From Rhabditoides inermis (lineage: Eukaryota > Nematoda > Chromadorea > Rhabditida > Rhabditidae), in assembly GCA_963966185.1 (NCBI GenBank), contig CAWZYM010000326.1:62001-126000 (forward strand): 64,000 nt of DNA, written 5' to 3'. The position numbers and the translations under genes were made by a program. Below, piece after piece: positions 1 through 9,071 of this stretch; the stretch's first letter is position 1, and each line of letters opens with the position of its first letter. The notes beneath the pieces are model-generated. The model made no database searches. It was given only the letters and a program-made list of their open reading frames with translations, and was not told where the DNA came from.

Positions 1-198
1 TTCGTTTGTATAGTTTTGAACATTTTAAAATGATGTTGTGTTTTCATTGGTACACTACGGATAATAAAACCACTAGTTTTGCACTATTATCCGTTCCGAT
101 TCCGACATCCTTGTCTGCCAACCTAACTGTGCTCAGTTTTGACTTCCTACATGAAGGCTGTACGTTTTTAATGAGATATTCCATAGCAAACTGCCTAC
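1..198. other. left-edge segment, no further exon identified
   Basis: If the secreted-protein gene splices at the gtaggc donor at 193-198, this is intron and the gene continues left of the window. Otherwise it holds the last 21 codons to TGA at 133-135 and the 3' UTR. I saw no AATAAA on the minus strand here. Confidence 0.4.
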
Positions 199-707
199 CT
201 CATCCTCCCAGCTGTGCTTGGTATCCCCTCCTCCTCCTCCTCCTCCTCCCCTCGCTCCTCCCTTCCTCGAAGGCATCTCCTCGGAGGCGGGCGGCTCTGG
301 GAACTCCTCTGAATGATTTTGAGATAAAACGGTTTCTGCAGCAGGAAACAATTTTAAAGTGATTTTCACCGTTCATTTAACGAATTTAACGCTTACTCGA
401 TTACGTTATAGGAGTCACTACAGCAAAACTAATAGCAAAGCTGTTACGTATGAAGTATCCACAACATCACGTTGTCTGCGATTATTACATACGCTTCACC
501 TATTCATTATAACAGTTGTCCAAGAAGTCACTTCAATTTATCGAGGCTACCTGGTTAAAACAAAAACAAAACTCGAAAATTAGAAAACTGAGCACCTACC
601 CGATAGATTCTCTTTTTCCTTCTTGTGGTGCGAGTGGGAGGACTTGTGCGAGTGGTGATGGTGCCTGGAGAGAGGAGAGGGTAGAGAGAGAGAGAGAGAG
701 AGGGAGA

Positions 708-744
<37 letters not shown>

Positions 745-2178
745 CACTTGTGCTTCCTCTTCTTTGGCTTGTACTCCTCGCTCTCCTCCTCCTCATCCGC
801 TTCGATTTCATACTGAGAAGGGCTGAAAAGAATATCTAAAGTCAGAAGTCTGTGACGTCATCTGATCCAAATTCATTGCATTCATCGATGGACCTTGTAA
901 GCAGCTAGCGATTAGTACTCGAGAGCCTTAGGTCAGTCCCCTTGTTGGCTAGGTCGACGGTTGTATAACTTGAATCTGCTGATGAAAAACTTTAAGTCCT
1001 AACGTTCTACATCATTTGCAACTAAAATACAATGTCTTAACTTCTGATTGTCTTGTTTAGCTCACTATACATTTTGCCACTAGCCGACGCATCGTCTTCC
1101 TTGTGAAAACTACCACACCACGACCCGGATAGTTGCACAGTCGACGACGGCGCGCGCTCATTCACTCGCGGCGCAACTATCCGGATCGTGTACACAGCGA
1201 TTTTGTGAGAATAGAATAAGAAGTTTATGCATTTCTTCAAATCTTCTCACTGTGAGTTGATGCAGATTTTGTGGCAACGACCTACTTATATAGTTGTTGC
1301 ATTGATATAACTCACTTCATTCCACCTCCCCCTCCCCCTCCTCCACTGCACGAGTTGCAGCCATTCGACTGCTGATAGGCCTGAAAGATTATTAAATAAA
1401 TAATAGAATGTCTACTTTCTATATATATGAAATCATATAATCATAATAGATCTTGCCGTCAGAGATACCGTAGTCTGATTGCCATGGACTATTTCCACTG
1501 TGCTTTACAGAGAACGTGAAACGTGTAATGTGGAATTAATGTAATGTGGAACGCATTACCGTAATTTACTACTAGTAATACTACTATACTCTACTGCTCA
1601 CCTGGTACGCGGGCTGGTATGTCTGGTAGACGGGCACGTACTGGTACTGCTGTACTGGTTGAGGGTAGGTGGTTGGCGGTCTGTACTGTCCGCACAGCGA
1701 GGGGCAGTTGCAGGCGGAGTAGAGCTGCGGTTGCTGACACGAGTACTGAGTTAGCGAGTAGAACTCTGAAAATAAAGATAAAGTATTAAGATATAAGTTT
1801 AAGTAAAGTATTAAGATAGAAAAAAGTAGTAGAAAGATAAAGTAAGATAAAGATAAAGTAAGATAAAGTATAAAGTATCATTGAGCATATGAATTCGATG
1901 ACAGTTTGCACCAGCGCAATAAATGTGATTTGATGTAACATGTGTTTGGCATACGTTTCAAACATCAGATAATCGTTGCTCTCCATCTTTGAATTAATCG
2001 GACTTTGTAAACGTTGCGAATTGTCAAACGAAAACCACAAGACATGAGATCTGTCTCAAAAGATGCGTAGTTAAAGACAATTCACAATAATGGATGCTCA
2101 TCATAAGTTTCAAAAACTAAACTCACGTGCATTGACGGTCGTGGCTACTGTGGCCAGAGCAAGCAGTGGCAACCACAT
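199..2178 (-). CDS. small secreted low-complexity protein, His/Lys/Glu-rich C-terminus (3' end uncertain)
   Basis: I do not recognise the family. Five exons join in phase with GT-AG introns: 2127-2178, 1602-1765, 748-812, 600-664 and 199-335, giving 161 residues. Residues 1-17 (MWLPLLALATVATTVNA) look like a signal peptide, so the product is probably secreted. Four cysteines follow at 27, 36, 38 and 42, then a Tyr/Gln/Pro-rich stretch (43-72), an acidic run (about 74-85), a Lys/Arg cluster (87-94), a His-rich segment (94-107) and eight glycines (145-152) encoded by the (CTC)n tract. The His and Glu runs might bind metal, which is inference only. The start was chosen because it opens the signal peptide and lies 6 bases after a TTCCCAG acceptor. 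The exon 3 donor (CACAA/gtgagc) contains an in-frame TGA at 744-746, so unspliced or alternatively processed RNA would give 94 residues. Exon 5 either splices at 198/199 and continues off the window or reads on to TGA at 133-135 (182 residues). Confidence 0.72.
228..250 (+). repeat. (CTC)n trinucleotide tract inside exon 5
   Basis: CTC repeats on the plus strand encode eight consecutive glycines on the minus strand, in the last visible exon of the secreted-protein gene. Length changes would alter the Gly run without shifting the frame. Confidence 0.8.
683..742. repeat. (GA)n microsatellite in intron 3 of the secreted-protein gene
   Basis: The 83-base intron (665-747) is almost entirely this repeat. 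In transcript orientation it is (CU)n and runs into the acceptor, so it acts as the polypyrimidine tract. Confidence 0.85.
1119..1190. repeat. 18-base inverted repeat with 36-base GC-rich spacer in intron 2
   Basis: Arms 1119-1136 and 1173-1190 pair at 17 of 18 positions (CACGAC/T then CCGGATAGTTGC). The spacer contains GCGCGCGC. It lies in the 789-base intron 2 of the secreted-protein gene. Confidence 0.75.
1777..1880. repeat. AT-rich AGATAAAGTA minisatellite in intron 1
   Basis: Degenerate copies of AGATAAAG(TA) fill about 100 bases at the 3' end of intron 1 (1766-2126) of the secreted-protein gene. Confidence 0.75.
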
Positions 2179-2184
2179 GATAGT

Positions 2185-2191
2185 CTGGGAA
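2185..2191 (-). promoter_or_regulatory. 3' splice acceptor just before the secreted-protein ATG (trans-splice candidate)
   Basis: On the minus strand this reads TTCCCAG, and the AG ends 6 bases before the ATG at 2176-2178. I see no convincing upstream exon with a matching donor. In nematodes this arrangement usually marks spliced-leader addition, and here the site lies downstream of a same-strand gene. That reading is inference. Confidence 0.5.
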
Positions 2192-2319
2192 GAAAGACAC
2201 TGGCAACTCAAGTATAGAAGGGGTGGTGGCACTACTCTCTCTCTCTCTATCTCTCCTTCTAACCCGCGCAACCTGATCAATGGGTCATGCCTTCTCTCAT
2301 TATCATTACTGCTGCCATT

Positions 2320-2325
<6 letters not shown>

Positions 2326-2383
<58 letters not shown>

Positions 2384-2389
2384 TCTCTT
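2326..2389. repeat. (CT)n microsatellite between the two minus-strand genes
   Basis: About 64 bases of nearly pure CT, interrupted by one A, lie between the OST-alpha poly(A) signal and the next gene's acceptor. Confidence 0.9.
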
Positions 2390-2440
2390 TCGGGTCGCGC
2401 GGCAGCGGTCAGGTATTGTTCTCACCCACATTGTAACACG

Positions 2441-2446
2441 TTTATT
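2441..2446 (-). promoter_or_regulatory. candidate poly(A) signal for the OST-alpha gene
   Basis: AATAAA on the minus strand, about 210 bases past the OST-alpha stop codon and about 250 bases before the acceptor of the next gene on the same strand. Its position suits a 3' UTR end. Confidence 0.5.
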
Positions 2447-2656
2447 CGGCAGCAAACGCCACACATCAAGAGAGAGACACAGACAATAACAAAAGAGGAA
2501 CGAACACGACACTCGTCTTCTTGGACACAATCATACTGCTACATACATTATGCGAGTAAACAACTAGTAAAACTACACAACATCACTGGGACATGGGACT
2601 TTAGGGTTTCGTTTCGGAGATTGCACATTTACTCATTTACAGTGTGTGTGAATGAA

Positions 2657-4766
2657 TCACGCCTGAGCTTCTTCTTCCATCTTGTCTAGGATAGACTCTT
2701 CGGTCTCTCTGACCGGAAGATGGCGAGAGGGATAGAGATCGAAGAGTGACGTCTGGAAACAAATCTTTCTTTTCGGACCGGACATGAATGTACGTTTCAG
2801 AAATCGATCAAACACGATTTTTCGAATATATCGCTAATGTGTTCGGTTTTGGTAGCTGAATAGTGTCAATGTTAAACAATGTTCTCGAATGACCGTATGT
2901 GCATACTACAATACCTTCTCACCTGTCTCACTTTATGCACACACCACACCTTCACATGTTCTACGTATTTTCTCAGGTGCGTTTCAGAAATCGGTCAAAT
3001 AGGTGTATTTGTTTTTGTCATTAATATTTGTAGAACAATGTTCTTTGGGAACCTTATGTACATACCTTCTCGGGTGCGAGCAAGAGAGTCGACAGCGCAG
3101 ACATGAGGAACATCTCACAGACGATCACAAAGTTACAGATGACTGAAAATGCTCTAATAATATTATTTTTCAATCTCTCCAACATTTCTTTTGAAAACAA
3201 TGCGCGTTCTGACTGCACTTGTCACTTTGGCTGTTCGTTTTCGTTTTTCCGTTTGACCTTAGAGTGTTGCTATTCCCGTCTCTCTCCTTCTCTCTTCCCA
3301 CAAGCTATCCCTTCACATTTTGATTGTGCGATTTCTCAGCTATCAATCACTGGACTGCCTATTGCTTTTCGCTTATTCCATTGTCACGCGGGCGCCATTA
3401 TTGTGTTCTTACTACTGCAACAGGAAACGAGTAAGAGAACGTTTCACAAAACTAGAATTGCGAGAGTTGAAAATCAGAGACCAGGTGGCTGCAAAACACG
3501 TCACAAATTGAGATACGTTTCAGAGCTGTGCGAAAAGGCGATTTGTTGCACATACATCAGTTAAGGGAATACAGAGTTCTGAGTAGTTAGTTGTATTTTA
3601 AAAAAAATAGTAGAAAAGACTTACATCGCGCGGATTCTGCAGCGCTCAGCATCTGACCGCACTCGATGTAGCCGAATCTGGAAGAAGGAAGAGTGTGAGA
3701 CAGAGTGTGATAGACAGACGTCGGACAGACATACAGAGAAAGATAATATGTGGGGAAATTGATAAACCGAGTGACAGACAGACAGACAACGTAGCAAGGG
3801 ACGGACAGACAGACAGATAAAGATAATAGATAGGAAAAGTGGCATACAAAATGACAGACAGACAGACAGACAGACGTCGGATGAGACGGACAGATGAACA
3901 GAGTGACAGGAGAGACATACATACTGACTCACCGGAGGAGTATGTTCTCGAATATGATTGGCTGTTGGGCGGAGAAGAACAGGAGTCCGAGATCGACGAA
4001 GCGGAACAGCGTCATGAACGAGTACGAACGCAGCTTCTCCTGCAAGCGAAATACGTGCAAATCAGTTGCAGCCACTAGATAGAGTGGCCGCGCGGACTAC
4101 TTTATTGCGAGATACAATGGGGAATGGAGACCCACGCGCGCTCGCCTCAGTCTTTTGCGCAAGAAGTCAAATATTTAGCCGTCAATAGGAGGCAATAGGA
4201 GGCGCGCACTGTAGCGCGAGAGTGAAGATAGTGCGAGACGGCTAGAAATCGAATCGATGAGCATGCGAGCTCACGCGAATAGATTCGAGTTAGAAGTGCG
4301 CGTGTACGCGCGGAGTGGTGGCGGAACTCATTATTCCTCCCACTGTATCATAGAGTCAATACAACATTAAACTGTTATCATGATCGCCAAATATATAATT
4401 CGTTGATGGTATGTAGTGTTGATTTATAATATTGTGACACATGCACTGAGAAATTACTCATGCCTGACCAATTGGATTCTTATGCGAGCTGTGAAACGTA
4501 TTCTTATGATATGCAATAGAATGATAATACGAGAGGAGTGAGGTTGGAGAGAGAGCACGACAGAGAGAGGGAGAGAGACAGCGAGAGAGAGAAGGAGTGA
4601 GTGAGAGACAGCGAGAGAGAGAGAGATAAAGAGGGAGGGAGAGAGGGAGAGAGAGGGAGAGAGAGAGGGGGGGAGAGAGAAAGAGAGGGAGAGAGAGCGG
4701 GAGGGAGGGAGAGGGAGAGAGAGAAGTAGAGAAGTAGAGAGAGAGAGAGCACGACAGAGAGAGAGA

Positions 4767-4802
<36 letters not shown>

Positions 4803-7270
4803 TGCACCCACCCCGCACAGCCTGGCCATGGTGTGCACTCCGAACAGTGCGAATAGCAGCGACAGCACGCCGGCCATCTCGGACACGTGCAGCCAGCTAA
4901 AATATATGATTGCTAATATATAACACTTTTTCATATAAGAATTATCGATTATGTACTTTTCTTGCAGTTTATGTTGGAGACGTGCAGCCGGCTGGCAAAT
5001 GGGAATATTGAATATATAGTAGGAGAAACTACGTGTGTGTGAAAGAAACTAATGCAAAGTTTTGCATGGTTTTTTTTGTTGTAGAACGATACGTAGACCC
5101 AACACATGGCACAATCAAGCATTTGTAGTTTGTCGAAGTTTGTCGAACAAGAACAGACTTGATCCGACCCACCCCAGCGCCCTCTTCCTCATTCGATGCG
5201 ACCGATCCCCCAAACTTCGAGTCGTGAGACAGTGGGTGCGACAGATTTTCACCCCCGATTTTCCCCTAACTTTCAGTTAAGAGTGCGGAGAGAACTTACC
5301 CCAGCGCCCTCTCCCTCATCTCAGCCACGGCGCACATGTTGGCGACTACCAGGAAGGCCCTGACGATGGGCGCCTGCAGCACCAGCCACTCCAGACGGCG
5401 CAGGTTGCGGCTGCAAGGGGAGGGTGATAAAAAAATTTCTATGATGATTATTCTATACGTTTTCTAATGAGTGATATCGGTGATGTCGCCAACTCAATTG
5501 CTTCTGTTTTGTTCATTCATAGTTTAATGGTAACTTGAAACGCATAATCGCACTACAAGTGTCAAAAGGCGAGAATAACTGTGAATCATTCGAATATTTT
5601 TGGAACTGCTTCGATAGCGGATAGAAAAACTGTGATAGATCTCAGTATTGACTTATTACAGGAGCAAGAAAAACACGCCCATTACATTGAAAGGTTAATC
5701 GCATCAGTTAAAAATGGAAACGTATGGTCACAAACGTATGGAACGTAAAACGAAACGTCTGACTAAAATGTATGGTGAAACGTAAGGTGGAATGTAAGGT
5801 ACAACGTATGGTGAAACGTATGATGAAACGTACGGTGAGCTGGTGGCAGTTGGCAGGCAGCAGAGGCAGCAGCAGCAGGGGGGCGACTGGAAGTTGATGT
5901 CCCTCGAATCATTCCTGGAAACGGGAATTGGGATTACTGTATTACTCAGTAGCAGTAGTATGACATACACATGTCTGACCCTTTCAATGCGATTGAGTGA
6001 ATTCGAAATTGCATGATTTTTATAGTTGAAAAGTATATTTTTCAGAGCGAAGTGGCAAAGACATCGCTCTAACTAGCCATATTGTTATTTGCAATACTTG
6101 TGAAGCGTATTGCTATCTTCTTAACGTTAAACGCAAATAACACTGTCGTATGTATCGGTGCACTTTTTCAATACTATCGAAACAGCCTCTCGGATTGCAT
6201 TGAATGGTGTGATAAATATATATACTCTCCCTTTTATTATGCGTGCCCTTTCAAACAGGAGCATCATAACATCATAACAACGGATTTGTCCCGTTGCACT
6301 GATAACATGCAGCGCCTGTTCAATTTCCAGCAAGAAGCAATATTCGGCATTTGAAATCGTAAATTACATATTGTTTAAAAAACGTACTGCAGTGCCTTGC
6401 TGGCCTCGTCGCGACCTCCGAAAAAGTCTCTGGAAAAATAAATAAACATTTGAAAAACATTAAAAATATTCAAAATACTCACCTGTAGAGAGAAACAATG
6501 ACAAAGAAGCAGAGGAGGAAGTAGAACATTCCCACGCCTGAAAATTATGAAGCAATGAAGAAAAAAAACACCGTTGCGCTACATACAAGTTTCGAGAAGA
6601 ACTGCGAATCAATCGTTTACGTTTGAAACGGCTTCGGTAGCAGATACATAGACTGTGAAACTCTTCAGTATTGTCTTATGACAGAAAAGTAAACGGAGAG
6701 TGTGCCCATTACTTTGATAAGTTCATTGCAGCAGATAAAATGACGTGAAACGTATGGTCCGTGTGTGTAACGGCTTTCTATATTTTGTCTATCAATTCAT
6801 CCCTCACTTGTGATGATGATAGCGGCTCGCGGAATCATCATACCGAGAAGACAGCAGCCGGCAGATACCTAAAACATTCACATATTATATGTAATTTGTA
6901 TTTTTATTATTCTCTGACAATATATTTTGTAGATGTTTCGTGCAGTTATGATCATCTCATAAAATTAACGTGTGTTGGGCGATTTCCCAAGTTTATAGTC
7001 ATGTAGTCTCGCAGTGCACAGAGTGTAGCTTCTGATATCATAAATGATCTGTTTTTCGATTCGCAGGACAATGATAACAGTGTGTCTGCAATGTCAGCAT
7101 GTCTACAGATCACAGTGTATGATGCTACAAAAACAAAACAGAGCCATATTGTTATTTGTCATGCTCTGTTGTTGATCACATAAATTGCTTACCGGGAAAA
7201 TTGCGATGAGATAGTAGAGCTTGTTCTGACGACGCTCATTCGACACGTAGCGCCATACCTGGAAGAGAGT

Positions 7271-7325
<55 letters not shown>

Positions 7326-7652
7326 CACAGCTTTCACCTGATTCCACTGTAGAAATGCGAGGATGAATACAACAACAGTAAATGCTGTGGCGATCGAGAG
7401 TAGAACCGACTGCGCGGTGGTCACATCTGAACCATTCATTGACTGAGTCAATTGTTTATGTTTTTCATATAAACCAAAAAAATCCCTTTTCACATTTGTT
7501 TTACTTTTTTACATTTGATCAGATCGATTTATCGCTAATCTAGTTTTGTTGTTTTATGAAAATTTTACATATGCGTGGACCATGGAAACGCAGTCATAAT
7601 GTATAAGGCTTTGCTATCCTTCACTCCCTCTCTCTCTCTCTCCCCTCTATCT

Positions 7653-7699
<47 letters not shown>

Positions 7700-8141
7700 C
7701 CCCTCTCTTTCACTCGTACCATCGAGCATTCGGGTAGCTATGGTAATCGGAGGAGAAACAAGGAAAGAAAAGAGGGAAATTGTGGTCAGGAGATTAGGAA
7801 TTTGTTCGTTGCTTTCCGAGTGATTACTATTATGCTAAAATAATCCAGCTATAACGCCACAACACGAAACAACCACAAATTGAGTGTCAAAACAGTGGAT
7901 GGAAAAGTGTCACTTTCGATAGGTTGGAACAAATTTGGATGATCATCGATTCACAGTTCGACAACCAAGAATGTGGAGAACACCGTCATAAAACAATTTT
8001 TAAAGAAATGTGGAAATAGAAGAATGACTACTTACTGTTGAGGAAGTCCATGGCACTAGGTGTGTCGTGTTCGTTGCTGCAGTTTCGCGGGCGCACAAGA
8101 ATGTCCACCGGGTCCAGCGAGTTCGACAGGGCCGAAGACAT
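2657..8141 (-). CDS. OST-alpha / TMEM184-family (Solute_trans_a) seven-helix transporter
   Basis: Thirteen exons join in phase with GT-AG introns: 8036-8141, 7338-7426, 7193-7258, 6808-6868, 6483-6537, 6388-6429, 5834-5914, 5300-5410, 4812-4896, 3933-4039, 3625-3677, 3066-3142 and 2657-2752. The product is 342 residues, close to the usual OST-alpha length of about 340. Family signs are the IPRAA segment ending the second helix (99-103), the cysteine cluster CCCCLCC (153-159) after SPP, and VIVCEMF (291-297) in the last helix. Hydrophobic segments lie near 42-62, 79-99, 109-124, 175-192, 211-224, 246-262 and 286-306. N-glycosylation sequons at N20 and N36 precede the first helix. OST-alpha proteins move bile acids or steroids across the plasma membrane with a beta partner; no partner gene is visible and the substrate here is unknown. 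The start lies one base after an ATTCAG acceptor, which suggests trans-splicing. Several introns carry microsatellites. Confidence 0.93.
3711..3920. repeat. (GACA)n-type minisatellite in OST-alpha intron 10
   Basis: Many GACAGACAGACA runs are separated by short AT-rich spacers (for example 3777-3786 and 3852-3875). The block fills most of intron 10 (3678-3932). Confidence 0.8.
4550..4798. repeat. imperfect (GA)n tract, about 250 bases, in OST-alpha intron 9
   Basis: GAGAGA runs broken by GGG and GACA steps. In transcript orientation it is a long pyrimidine tract beginning about 14 bases after the donor. Confidence 0.85.
5717..5833. repeat. ACGTTTC-type minisatellite at the 5' end of OST-alpha intron 7
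   Basis: Degenerate 12-14-base copies of AACGTATGGTGA (plus strand) abut exon 7. The intron's own donor, gtacgt, is part of the repeat, so the transcript begins the intron with a string of TACGTTTC-like motifs. Confidence 0.65.
7274..7321. repeat. (GA)n microsatellite in OST-alpha intron 2
   Basis: About 48 bases of GA make up most of the 79-base intron (7259-7337) and become a (CU)n pyrimidine tract before the acceptor. Confidence 0.9.
7626..7706. repeat. (CT)n microsatellite in OST-alpha intron 1
   Basis: About 80 bases of CT with minor interruptions, ending in CCCCCC, inside intron 1 (7427-8035). In the transcript this is purine-rich. Confidence 0.85.
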
Positions 8142-8142
8142 A

Positions 8143-8148
8143 CTGAAT
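8143..8148 (-). promoter_or_regulatory. 3' splice acceptor one base before the OST-alpha ATG
   Basis: On the minus strand this reads ATTCAG followed by T and ATG. An acceptor this close to the start codon fits spliced-leader trans-splicing. A 5' UTR exon further upstream cannot be excluded. Confidence 0.5.
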
Positions 8149-8643
8149 CAAGGAATGTAACACAACCGTAATCCAAAAATGTGAATGACAGACAGACGGA
8201 CTACGAGCTAAACGACATTTCATATGCACGCGAAAGATAATATGGATGTGAACGCTGTTCACTGAAACAATTTCGAGAGCAGGTGAGAATTCGACGATCA
8301 GGATATCAAAAAAAGTAAAGCGATAAGGTCACCTGCGGCAAAGGAAAAAGAACGATAGGTCATAAGCGACCACACACACAAGCATTTCAGTGCATGTGTA
8401 TGTGTGGGAGAGAGAGCGTATTTGCATTCGACAAAGGGAATTCACGTACCGGAAAAGGGAATTCACGTATCGCGGGGACATTTTCGAGCGAGAGCCACTG
8501 GTTTGGACATGAATTCGAATCGCGCATCATCTCTGTGATTTGTGGTCATAATCTGTGTGTGCGACGCAACATTAGCATGCGACAGTGGAGTGATGTCAGA
8601 GAGCAATATGACTCATGAGCGCATTTGGTACATTCAGAGAGTA

Positions 8644-8647
<4 letters not shown>

Positions 8648-8714
<67 letters not shown>
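8648..8714. repeat. (TA)n microsatellite, about 66 bases
   Basis: An uninterrupted TA dinucleotide run in the intergenic region, capable of cruciform extrusion. Confidence 0.95.
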
Positions 8715-8718
<4 letters not shown>

Positions 8719-8997
8719 AAACCATTATGAGAATTGCGAACGAAGAGTTCGGTCAGGATTTGTGCTAGCAGAAATACGGATGTATTATAAAGAGAAGGCG
8801 GGGCTGAAAGGGAAGAGAAGGCGGGGCTCGCGCCGGGGACACAAGCTACAATCATGTGTATGTGAATGTTGAAATGATAAGGATGACGCGGAAACCGATA
8901 TTAAACGGCTACACTATGATAAAGAAGAGTACATGGAGTCGCTACGTAAAGCATACATCGGACACGAACTAGAGAGAGTTGAAAACGAGGGAGAAAG

Positions 8998-8999
<2 letters not shown>

Positions 9000-9070
<71 letters not shown>
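9000..9070. repeat. (GA)n microsatellite
   Basis: About 70 bases of uninterrupted GA in intergenic DNA. Confidence 0.95.

Positions 9071-9071
<1 letters not shown>

Noticed and set aside
744..746. TGA as the sole stop of the secreted-protein gene
   Set aside because: A good donor overlaps it and two further exons join in perfect phase, so the longer form is preferred; the short form is kept as an alternative.
4454..4934. Ser/Leu-rich open frames over the GA/CT tracts (also 596-811, 2280-2530, 7575-7823, 14341-14538)
   Set aside because: These are microsatellite translations; the surrounding real exons belong to other frames with matching splice phases.
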